NCBI GenBank assembly: GCA_017509375.1
Contig: JAFWPT010000227.1
Span: forward strand, 1 to 15,710
Direction: 5' to 3'
Length of the DNA stretch: 15,710 bases
From: Bacteroidales bacterium
Lineage (GTDB): Bacteria; Bacteroidota; Bacteroidia; Bacteroidales; UBA932
How positions within the stretch are numbered: position 1 is the stretch's first letter; every line of letters begins with the position of its first letter. A model generated the notes under the pieces. It was not told where the DNA came from. It searched no databases and saw only the letters and a program-made list of their open reading frames with translations. Both the position numbers and the translations under genes were made by a program. Of the stretch, positions 1 through 6,542 are shown in pieces.

Positions 1-3000
1 GACCCGTACCCCTCGGGCTTAGTGGCACCGACATTCATTGTTGACCACTTACGCCCCGACGGAAGGCCGAGGTCAACATAATCGTGACCGTTAGTATTAG
101 TTCTAGCCTTTACTGTAACTATACACGCAGCGCTCACTCCGCTGGACCCATAGGCCGTGATAGTGGCGGTACCTTTAACTATGGCTGTAACAAGACCGTT
201 TTGATCCACCTTGGCGACGGATTCGTCGCTGGAGGCCCAGCGCACATCACGTGCCGTGGCGTTGGAAGGGCTGACTGTGGCCGCAAACTGATAAGTATCT
301 TTAGCTCTCAGTTCAAGTGAGGTCTTATTCAGAGATATTGATGAAACTGGGACAAAATCACTGTAAACGGGACGGACAGTATGCCCGATATATCTATACC
401 ATTGTTCATCAATAAAAACTCCTGTATTAGTCATCCACCGCCACCCGTGGCGAGAGTTATTATTATACAATTCTGATGATAATATGAACAGCATGCTACG
501 TTGATACAAGTAAGAAGTGCCTTTCACGTAGCCAGCACTAGGAAAAAACAATGTACTCCCATTTATTTTACTCGTACATAGCCAGCCGTCAACTCCATTC
601 AAAGTCGTTGATTTCCATACACAATTACCTTGCAATTCTTTTACCTCTGAGTAGGTCGGCATTCGCCAGCTGCCCCCCCAATTTACGCGAGCTGCGTCAT
701 CCTCCGTATCGAGGACGGTCTTGTTATCAACCGTACCGTAACTGGGGTTGGTTACGTATTTGGAAAATGGGCCGTTATGATTTGTCCCCAGTTCAAACTT
801 ATACGTTGACCAAGAGTAATTGGTCTTCGGTTGCGTCTCGCCCCAGGCAAAATATGATCCATATTCCTCAGGCTTAGTGGCTCCAACATTCATGGTTGCC
901 CACTTAAGGCCCGAAGGAAGGCCAAGGTCTACATACTCAAAATCTTTTACAGCAACTATACACGCAGCGCTCACTCCGCTGGACCCATAGGCCATGATGG
1001 TGGCAGTGCCAACGGCTACTGCAGTCACAAGACCGTTTTGATCCACCTTGGCAACAGATTCGTCGCTGGAAGCCCAGTGGACATCAGGTGCCGTGGCGTT
1101 GGAAGGGCTGACTGTGGCCGCAAACTGATAAGTATCTTTAGCTCTCAGCTCAAGAGAGGTCTTATTCAGAGATACTGATGAAACTGGGACAAAAGCACTG
1201 TAAACGGGACGGACCGAGAGCCCGACGTAGCGGCAGTCGCAGATCTTGAAGACACCGCCGGAATCGAAGTAGACGCCGTCCGCGTAGTTCGGGTAGCCCG
1301 TATAGAGGGACGAGAACCAGTAGCGACCCTTGGAGCCGACATCGATAAGGTTCGTGTCGTTCCGGAGGCCTGCGGCGGGAAGGAAGATACTCTTGCCGTT
1401 GGGGCCCGTGACGAGTCTTCCTTTTACTCCGTTCTGGGTTGTCCAGGTCCAGGTACATTTGGTCCTTAATTCGTCTTGCTCTTCCTTTGTCGGCATTCGC
1501 CAACTGCCGCCCCAATTCACGTGGGCTGCGTCGTCCTCCGGATCGAGCACGGTCTTGTTATCTACCGTTCCGAAACTGGAACTGGTGTTATATTTGGTTT
1601 GAGTGTATTCACTACCATTACACCACTTGTACGTTGACCAATTATAATTGGACTTCGGCTCCGTCTCGCCCCAGGCATAATACGACCCGTACCCCTCCGG
1701 AGATGTAGCTCCGACATTCATATTCGCCCACTTGAGGCCTGAAGGGAGGCCGAGATCCACAGCCTCCGGCTTAGTAGGGTCTTTCACCGTGACCTTGCAA
1801 GACGCACGCCTAGAGGAATTATCGACTGACTGAGCAGTAATGACCGCGGTACCTTCCGCGAGTGCAGTTATTTTTCCGCCAGAATCTACAGTAGCAACCG
1901 AATTATTTGACGATGAATAAGTTACATCTTTATAAGTAGCATTGGACGGGGCTACTGTAGCCTTCAATGTATATGTATCTCCAAGATTCAGCAACAATTC
2001 AGTTTTATCCAAAGACACGGATGTAACGTGCACGGCAGATACTATTACCTCACAAGCTGCGGTACATTGTTCATCTTCAGTGGTTACCGTAATATATGCC
2101 TTACCAGGGGCGACAGCCTGCACCCGGCCGCTTCCGGTGACGGTTGCCACTGCTACGTCAGAGGTAGACCAACTCACCCTTTTGTTGACGGCAGTGACGG
2201 GAAGGACGGTAGCATAAAGGGTACTGCTATTACCTACCACAAGGTTCAATGTGCTCTTATCAAGACTCACTGAGGCTACTCTGGACGGATCTGCGGCTGC
2301 AGCACACAAGTTGGCTATAAAATTCTTGGCCGTCACCTTCAGTTGGGGGAACAGATCTCCGTTTTCGCTGGTCAGTGAAGTCGTACAGTCGAGATTGAGC
2401 AACACGACGGCAGAATTCTTAACCTTCTCCACACCAGATGCCTGCCCGGGATCAAACTCAGAATACCGCTGCCATATCCCGACCGTTTCATTCCAGCCCC
2501 ATTGCATAAACTTGCCTTTGTCCACCGAGGAATTGTCATCGGTGCGGATACTCTCAAAGCGGAAGGTGACCATATTGTCTTTTCTGGTGCCCTTTACTAT
2601 TGCCCCAGACCTGCAAGTAATGCCGTGGTAACTTATGTCATACAAACTCAGGTCGTTCATATTAAAGGTGCCTTCGATATACTTCGCCGATTTCCCTGCA
2701 TCCGAAACACCGTCTAACGTAAACCGTACTTTAGTTCCGTTAGGTTTGCCGACCATAGTGATACTGATGTTGTATATATAAAAAGAGTTATTCAATTCAC
2801 CGGCAATCTTATCAAAAGCGGCGTTTACCTCGCTCATATTTGAAACCCTCACGCCGTTGGAAGAAGGTTTTGACAGCATATGCAGATGCTCGGTAAACAA
2901 ACTCGTACTCGCGTCCTTGCTTTGCAGACCGATAGTCCAGGCTGACAACGGAAGTCCGGCGACTTCTTCTTCATAAAGCCTTTTATTTACTTCTCTCAGA

Positions 3001-4139
3001 TAATCGTCATTACTGCCGGGATAACTCTCGTGGAATACCGACCCGTCATCCTCTCCGTCAGTGAAAGTCACTATCGATGCACTGTAAAGGTTATCAGGAT
3101 AGTTAGCCACCTGAAGCGTCCGTATAGCTTCCTTTACGGAGTAATAAAGTAAAGTGGCGTGCTCCTGCGTCAAGCCGTCTATAAAAGCGTCGAATTCCGG
3201 CTTCGTTTTGTACTTGAGCAACTTTATGGGATAAGGATACAGTTGAGTATTGAAACCTATTATACCAAGATAAAGGCCGCTCTCTGTACCTCCTGCAGGC
3301 TCCTGCCTTTCTGTCTCCTTTTTATCAATATTTGTAAGAGTTCCAAATACACAGCGCTTTATTTCAACGCCCTGTTCCGATTTCAGAATCTCGCGGTGGT
3401 TATCCTCATATACAATCGTCATGGTATAACCGGATGTTAGTTTCACCGGCAACGACACCAGATAATACCACTTCCCTTTTTCCAAGGTACTGCCTTCAGG
3501 AGCCGAAACAGATAATTCTGAATAAGAAGATTCTATGGAAGCGACTGTCGGAATACCAGCATCGTCAATGACGACATTGACGGTTCCGGCAAGGGGCTCG
3601 AAATGGTTTCCGTTGAAAGTAACCTTCTTTATTCCATCTGAACTAACGCAGAATTTAACACCGCCACAAACATTTTTAAAGGATAATTCAAAGTTGCGGC
3701 TCTTTGCGACGCTTGGAAAAGAATTCTTATCAAATGTGCCGGCTACGGCATTCTGCCTGTTCGGTATTGTAATCTTTAAGGTTTGACCGTCAAAAGCATC
3801 TGTTTCGGAATAAGGATAAACCGCCCACAGGCTCTCGTTTCCACTAAATCTGTACCCTCCGACTGAACCTGTAAAAGTGGTAGTAGCCGCCGGTTCAGTA
3901 TTTGTTGACGTGAACTTAGAAGATGTATCTCCAAAAAATACGCGTATGGCTTCAGACGTATTCCACCATACGGAACCATCCGGCCTGCGCACCGTTCGTG
4001 TCTGAGGGTTGCTCTCAAGGCTAGCGTTTAATGTGATGATTCCGTCCTCAATTACATCTTCTTCCGGTATAGCCATCTCTGCAACGCAAGATGACAAGAA
4101 GGCCAAACAGCTGAGATACAATATGTATTTTAGTTTCAT
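1..4139 (-). CDS. Giant modular surface lipoprotein, 3' part beyond left edge (fimbrillin-like, vWA-like, BIG2 and FISUMP domains)
   Basis: The frame is open from the ATG at 4139 to base 1 with no stop, giving 1379 residues and no C-terminus. Residues 1-18 are a lipoprotein signal ending in LSSC, so Cys18 is probably lipidated and the protein surface or outer-membrane bound. Residues about 30-275 resemble Bacteroidota fimbrillin-like domains (LWAVYPYS, KNVCGGVKF, LAGTVNV). Residues about 286-450 resemble a vWA domain, with ATLLYYS and FTDGEDDGS but GFN where DxSxS is expected. BIG2 domains lie near 620-700, 703-785, 982-1065 and 1262-1345. FISUMP modules (VDLGLPSGLKW ... NWGGSWRMPT ... VRPVYS) lie at 792-981 and 1068-1260, and a third starts at 1354 and is cut by the edge. 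The start lies 15 nt after the preceding lipoprotein, suggesting one operon. Likely role is adhesion or surface display; the ligand is unknown. Domain names are by eye. Confidence 0.88.
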   Translation of the reverse strand, partial: MKLKYILYLSCLAFLSSCVAEMAIPEEDVIEDGIITLNASLESNPQTRTVRRPDGSVWWNTSEAIRVFFGDTSSKFTSTNTEPAATTTFTGSVGGYRFSGNESLWAVYPYSETDAFDGQTLKITIPNRQNAVAGTFDKNSFPSVAKSRNFELSFKNVCGGVKFCVSSDGIKKVTFNGNHFEPLAGTVNVVIDDAGIPTVASIESSYSELSVSAPEGSTLEKGKWYYLVSLPVKLTSGYTMTIVYEDNHREILKSEQGVEIKRCVFGTLTNIDKKETERQEPAGGTESGLYLGIIGFNTQLYPYPIKLLKYKTKPEFDAFIDGLTQEHATLLYYSVKEAIRTLQVANYPDNLYSASIVTFTDGEDDGSVFHESYPGSNDDYLREVNKRLYEEEVAGLPLSAWTIGLQSKDASTSLFTEHLHMLSKPSSNGVRVSNMSEVNAAFDKIAGELNNSFYIYNISITMVGKPNGTKVRFTLDGVSDAGKSAKYIEGTFNMNDLSLYDISYHGITCRSGAIVKGTRKDNMVTFRFESIRTDDNSSVDKGKFMQWGWNETVGIWQRYSEFDPGQASGVEKVKNSAVVLLNLDCTTSLTSENGDLFPQLKVTAKNFIANLCAAAADPSRVASVSLDKSTLNLVVGNSSTLYATVLPVTAVNKRVSWSTSDVAVATVTGSGRVQAVAPGKAYITVTTEDEQCTAACEVIVSAVHVTSVSLDKTELLLNLGDTYTLKATVAPSNATYKDVTYSSSNNSVATVDSGGKITALAEGTAVITAQSVDNSSRRASCKVTVKDPTKPEAVDLGLPSGLKWANMNVGATSPEGYGSYYAWGETEPKSNYNWSTYKWCNGSEYTQTKYNTSSSFGTVDNKTVLDPEDDAAHVNWGGSWRMPTKEEQDELRTKCTWTWTTQNGVKGRLVTGPNGKSIFLPAAGLRNDTNLIDVGSKGRYWFSSLYTGYPNYADGVYFDSGGVFKICDCRYVGLSVRPVYSAFVPVSSVSLNKTSLELRAKDTYQFAATVSPSNATAPDVHWASSDESVAKVDQNGLVTAVAVGTATIMAYGSSGVSAACIVAVKDFEYVDLGLPSGLKWATMNVGATKPEEYGSYFAWGETQPKTNYSWSTYKFELGTNHNGPFSKYVTNPSYGTVDNKTVLDTEDDAARVNWGGSWRMPTYSEVKELQGNCVWKSTTLNGVDGWLCTSKINGSTLFFPSAGYVKGTSYLYQRSMLFILSSELYNNNSRHGWRWMTNTGVFIDEQWYRYIGHTVRPVYSDFVPVSSISLNKTSLELRAKDTYQFAATVSPSNATARDVRWASSDESVAKVDQNGLVTAIVKGTATITAYGSSGVSAACIVTVKARTNTNGHDYVDLGLPSGRKWSTMNVGATKPEGYG
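108..377 (-). repeat. BIG2 repeat copy A of the giant lipoprotein gene
   Basis: This stretch encodes the fourth BIG2 domain and its junctions. It is nearly identical at the DNA level to 944-1214, including long shared runs such as the segment coding for AKDTYQFAATVSPSNATA. Differences are scattered single bases, and a few cluster near the C-terminal side of the domain. The two copies flank FISUMP module 2. Confidence 0.9.
944..1214 (-). repeat. BIG2 repeat copy B of the giant lipoprotein gene
   Basis: Second copy of the nearly identical BIG2-coding repeat, about 837 bp from copy A. It begins at the shared end of FISUMP module 1 (VRPVYS) and ends just before FISUMP module 2. The close DNA identity, not only protein similarity, points to recent duplication or gene conversion. 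Confidence 0.9.
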
Positions 4140-4154
4140 AGCTTCACGTTTTAA

Positions 4155-4772
4155 TTAATCCCACTTATCGTCTGACGTCCCTTCATTGCCTCCCGACATA
4201 GTATTGGAGACCGTTACCGAACAAGTTGCACTTTTTCCGCCAACTTCAGCAATTATTGAAGCAATACCTTCCGCCAAAGCCGTAACAAGACCGTCGTTTA
4301 CAATAGCGACGGACTGATCATTGCTCCTCCACGTGACAACATGGGAAGCTGCAGCCTCGGGTGGCTCAATGGTAACGACCAATTGAGACGTTTCGTTCGG
4401 CCTCATCTTCAATGATGTCTGGTCGATATGCAAAGAGGAAACAGGGATGGCAGCTTTCCGGACACTGACAAGGCAATTCTTCTGCAGGCCGCCGCAAGAT
4501 GCTGAAATAATTGCGTTGCCCTCGTGTATTCCGCTTACGTTGCCATTCTGGGTCACCGTGGCGACACTAACGTTAGAAGACTCCCACTTTACCGTCTTGT
4601 CTGTGGCATCTGACGGAGCTACTGTTACTGAAAGCTGATACGTTTCACCTTCTGTTACAGTAATTTCCAATTCGCTCAATGTCACAGACGTTACAGGTAT
4701 TGTCTTAGTACAGGCCGAAAGAAACAATACGGCAAGAAAAAGAAATTTTGGTTTAAGCATAGCCGGTATCAT
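4155..4772 (-). CDS. Small lipoprotein with two BIG2 (bacterial Ig-like) domains
   Basis: The product has 205 residues. An N-terminal hydrophobic stretch ends in the lipobox LSAC (Cys21), so it is predicted to be an exported lipoprotein. Two BIG2-type domains follow, near residues 25-105 and 110-190, each with the usual core (LxVTVxPSDAT, VKWESSNVSVATV, then GNAIISAS). The tail is polar and ends in KWD. A second ATG four codons in (4760) gives a more compact signal peptide and may be the true start; neither has a Shine-Dalgarno sequence, which is normal for this phylum. It is the first gene after the promoter near 4840 and lies 15 nt from the giant lipoprotein start, so the two are probably co-transcribed and may work together at the surface. 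No enzymatic motif is visible. Confidence 0.85.
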   Translation of the reverse strand: MIPAMLKPKFLFLAVLFLSACTKTIPVTSVTLSELEITVTEGETYQLSVTVAPSDATDKTVKWESSNVSVATVTQNGNVSGIHEGNAIISASCGGLQKNCLVSVRKAAIPVSSLHIDQTSLKMRPNETSQLVVTIEPPEAAASHVVTWRSNDQSVAIVNDGLVTALAEGIASIIAEVGGKSATCSVTVSNTMSGGNEGTSDDKWD

Positions 4773-4835
4773 TTTAGGTCACTTGTTTCGTATTCATGAA
4801 AGTATGAACTAATATGCTAGTTTTAGTGAATACTA

Positions 4836-4866
4836 CAAATATAGCGTTTTCTTTGTTAAGCGCCAA
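4836..4866 (-). promoter_or_regulatory. Bacteroidota-type promoter of the lipoprotein operon
   Basis: On the minus strand, TATATTTG (4843-4836) matches the Bacteroidota -7 consensus TAnnTTTG exactly. A TTG (4866-4864) lies 20 nt upstream, where the -33 TTTG is expected. Transcription would start near 4830, leaving a leader of about 55-60 nt before the ATG at 4772. Confidence 0.7.
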
Positions 4867-5007
4867 GGGTAAACCGAAGCATTTAGGTTCCTAAGAGAAG
4901 CGTGGATGCCTGCCCGCATAACTAATGCAGCCGGTGACCGAGGGCGCTTTGAGTACGGGAGCGGCTGGTAGACGATGGTCGGGGCGCTGGCGGCTGATTT
5001 TGTTCAC

Positions 5008-5035
5008 GGGAGCGAGAGGCAGCGATTCGCTCCCG
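5008..5035. repeat. 28-nt palindromic repeat, copy 1
   Basis: It starts with GGGAGC and ends with GATTCGCTCCCG. Extended one base left, its ends form a 9-bp stem (CGGGAGCGA at 5007-5015 with TCGCTCCCG at 5027-5035). It shares length and its last 14 bases with the copies at 5281 and 5332. Confidence 0.75.
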
Positions 5036-5044
5036 GGCAGGGAT

Positions 5045-5116
5045 GTCGCCACGGGGCCTTTGGCTCCCGAAAAGGGAAGGGGCCCGCGCAGCGGGAAGGC
5101 GCCCCGTGGCGGCGAC
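5045..5116. repeat. Long imperfect inverted repeat with inner hairpin
   Basis: GCCACGGGGC (5048-5057) pairs perfectly with GCCCCGTGGC (5101-5110). GTC/GAC at the outer ends and GCCTT/AAGGC further in extend the stem with small bulges. Inside is a second hairpin, CCCGC-gca-GCGGG (5083-5095). It could be a structured RNA or a repeat element; no flanking promoter supports an RNA gene. Confidence 0.55.
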
Positions 5117-5151
5117 CGGCCCTGAGGCTCCGCACTCTCCTCCTACATCCA

Positions 5152-5264
5152 GCCACGAGACGGATGACGGACGGACCACGTACATTTCGTGTCCGCAAAC
5201 GAGAGATAATTCCGCCATAGCCAGCCACGAAACCGATAAAGGAGGTTCACGTCCGTCTCGTGGC
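5152..5264. repeat. 113-nt inverted repeat with 13-bp perfect arms
   Basis: GCCACGAGACGGA (5152-5164) is the exact reverse complement of TCCGTCTCGTGGC (5252-5264). An inner imperfect hairpin pairs GGACCACG (5172-5179) with CGTGTCC (5188-5194). A related partial motif, AGCCACGAAACCG, appears at 5223. The arms enclose no gene, so this may be a miniature element or repeat remnant. Confidence 0.6.
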
Positions 5265-5280
5265 AATAGACTCAGTATTT

Positions 5281-5308
5281 GGGAGTGGAATGCGGCGATT
5301 CGCTCCCG
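5281..5308. repeat. 28-nt palindromic repeat, copy 2
   Basis: Same length and same 3' half (GCGATTCGCTCCCG) as copy 1. The 5' arm has GGGAGT instead of GGGAGC, which weakens the stem. The centre GGAATGCGG is shared in large part with copy 3. Confidence 0.75.
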
Positions 5309-5331
5309 TTTTACCGCTTTTTCGATGTTTC

Positions 5332-5359
5332 GGGAGCAGAATGCGGTGATTCGCTCCCG
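5332..5359. repeat. 28-nt palindromic repeat, copy 3
   Basis: Starts GGGAGC and ends GATTCGCTCCCG. With the preceding C it forms a 7-bp stem (CGGGAGC at 5331-5337 with GCTCCCG at 5353-5359). Only 23 nt separate it from copy 2, while copies 1 and 2 are 245 nt apart, so the spacing is irregular. Confidence 0.75.
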
Positions 5360-5473
5360 GCAATATTGATTGATGCGGGACTGTGGCGAAACCGTTCAGA
5401 AGGGCGATGTGAGTGCCCACGGTGTCTTCGCGAGCAGGAAAAGGGCCATGCGGCGGGGGTTGAGAAGGAAATG

Positions 5474-5496
5474 AACTGACTGACCGTCAGTCAGTT
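5474..5496. promoter_or_regulatory. 23-bp perfect palindrome (operator-like or 3'-end hairpin)
   Basis: AACTGACTGAC and GTCAGTCAGTT form perfect 11-bp arms around a single C. The TGACTGAC-N-GTCAGTCA core resembles operators of TetR/AcrR-type repressors, but no such regulator is in the window. It also sits just beyond the reconstructed original end of the transporter gene, so a terminator-like role is possible, although no T-run follows on either strand. Confidence 0.4.
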
Positions 5497-5615
5497 ATAT
5501 CGGAATGATTTTTCCGGTACTTTAAGGAGAGAAGCGACTAAGCCCCGCCCCCGAGGGGAGGGGTTTGGGGTGGGGGTAACGTGCCGCTGGCAGTTATATC
5601 GGAATGATTTTTCCG
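5492..5615. repeat. 25-bp direct repeat (5492-5516 and 5591-5615) bracketing a G-rich insert
   Basis: CAGTTATATCGGAATGATTTTTCCG, written as two halves CAGTTATATCGG and AATGATTTTTCCG, occurs exactly at both positions, 99 bp apart. The 74 bp between them carry the G-quadruplex motif and the present stop codon of the transporter gene. The arrangement looks like an insertion bounded by a target duplication, or a tandem duplication that captured the G-rich sequence. Confidence 0.8.
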
Positions 5616-6542
5616 ATATAACTGCCAGCTGTTGAAAATATTCTGCCACACCGCGTACAGGCCGCCGGCAACTGAGGTGACGGGAGTCATGTAGTTGTAC
5701 CCCAACCAGATAAGGAAGCCGGTGTTCTTTTGTCCCAGAGATTGCCCGGCGGTAATCTGCACTTCCCCGTCGCGGCTGGAGTGACGCCCCACAAAAAATT
5801 GCAACGCGCAGGCCCCCATAGATACCAGCACCACGCATACCACGGCCCCTGCGGACAGATGACTCAACATCAGGGCGTGTGTCGCCAGCAGCATGGCAAG
5901 AGTCAGGCCCACACCCCAGATATAGAAAGCATAACGGCTGAGTCTCATCAGCTTACGCTGTAACTTAGGCATTGTGTACCGCACCAGCCAGGCCAGCAGC
6001 CCCGGCAGCAGCAAGAGCGGAAACACCCTCAAGGCAATATACCCCACGTAAGCCCAGAAAGTCAAGTCCGCCGCGGGACGCACCATAGGTATAACAAGCG
6101 GAATCATCAAGGTGGCCGCTACGTTAGAAAGAGTCACGTAGCTCACAGCTCCAGCCAGCGAGCCGCCGAGCTTCTCGGTAATCACTCCCGCGGCAGAAGC
6201 AGTAGGGCAGATGATGCACAGCATGGCACATTCCAGCAGAATACGTATCTCTCCCTCGCTGTATTTTGCAATCAGCGCAAGCCCCAAAAACACCAGCACC
6301 TGGAAGGCCAGGGCCAATATATGCCAGCGGTGGAAGCGGAAGTCGTGGGGAGAAATCTTTACGAACTGGAAGAACAGCAGCAAAGCAATCACCGCCCTCT
6401 GCCCCTCGGACGCAATCCGGTGGAGAATATGCCCTGCAGGATGGAGCGGCGGCATAGCTTTAAACAGAAAATACAAACTGACTCCCAGGACAATGGCTCC
6501 AGGCAGCATCCAATCCTGAATAAAACGTTCGGTCTTTCCCAT
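5538..6542 (-). CDS. BASS-like (bile acid:Na+ symporter superfamily) membrane transporter
   Basis: The product has 334 residues with about nine or ten hydrophobic segments, beginning near residues 11-29, 47-60, 74-92, 100-118 and 130-153. It fits an inner-membrane BASS-type transporter: a CPTASAAGVITEKLGGSLAG region followed by a long helix ending at paired prolines, and a second conserved-looking region AGQSLGQKNTGFLIW near residues 265-279. The substrate cannot be inferred. The start is set by TAATG: its ATG at 6542 shares one base with the stop of the kinase gene, indicating translational coupling. A longer frame reaching 6617 lies inside the kinase gene and is unlikely. Residues after about 317 (ASGTLPPPQTPPLGGGA) derive from the repeat insert and look non-native. 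Assignment to the superfamily is moderately sure. Confidence 0.75.
   Translation of the reverse strand: MGKTERFIQDWMLPGAIVLGVSLYFLFKAMPPLHPAGHILHRIASEGQRAVIALLLFFQFVKISPHDFRFHRWHILALAFQVLVFLGLALIAKYSEGEIRILLECAMLCIICPTASAAGVITEKLGGSLAGAVSYVTLSNVAATLMIPLVIPMVRPAADLTFWAYVGYIALRVFPLLLLPGLLAWLVRYTMPKLQRKLMRLSRYAFYIWGVGLTLAMLLATHALMLSHLSAGAVVCVVLVSMGACALQFFVGRHSSRDGEVQITAGQSLGQKNTGFLIWLGYNYMTPVTSVAGGLYAVWQNIFNSWQLYRKNHSDITASGTLPPPQTPPLGGGA
5543..5576 (+). other. G-quadruplex motif with complementary C-tract hairpin arm
   Basis: On the plus strand four G-tracts, GGGG-A-GGGG-TTT-GGGG-T-GGGGG (5555-5576), meet the classical four-tract quadruplex pattern with loops of 1, 3 and 1 nt. Just upstream CCCCGCCCCC (5543-5552) can pair with the first two tracts, so a hairpin and a quadruplex would compete. 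The G-rich strand is the template strand of the transporter gene. Confidence 0.75.
5586..5629. repeat. 19-bp perfect stem-loop inside the transporter 3' end
   Basis: GCTGGCAGTTATATCGGAA (5586-5604) is exactly complementary to TTCCGATATAACTGCCAGC (5611-5629), with a 6-nt loop. It encodes transporter residues about 305-319. No T-run follows, so it is not a classical intrinsic terminator, but it could stabilise the mRNA 3' end. Confidence 0.85.

Larger units (their letters stand above)
4867..5473. other. Gene-free, GC-rich, repeat-dense intergenic region
   Basis: About 600 bp without a credible gene. Open frames exist on both strands but overlap one another, have low-complexity Arg/Gly/Pro-rich translations and match no family I recognise. 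Instead the region holds three copies of a 28-nt palindromic repeat, a 72-nt structured segment and a 113-nt inverted repeat, listed separately. The part from 5366 to 5473 shows no clear structure. No TAnnTTTG promoter was found on either strand here. Confidence 0.7.

Noticed and set aside
1162..1515. Short minus-strand frame rich in Arg and Leu
   Set aside because: It is an out-of-frame reading within the giant lipoprotein gene, whose frame is open throughout and keeps FISUMP motifs.
5008..5359. CRISPR array
   Set aside because: Only three 28-nt repeats with very unequal spacing (245 and 23 nt), and no cas genes.
4922..5479. Several overlapping frames of 66-114 codons in the repeat island
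   Set aside because: Low-complexity Arg/Gly/Pro translations, overlaps on both strands, no promoter and no recognisable domain. The repeats explain the sequence better.
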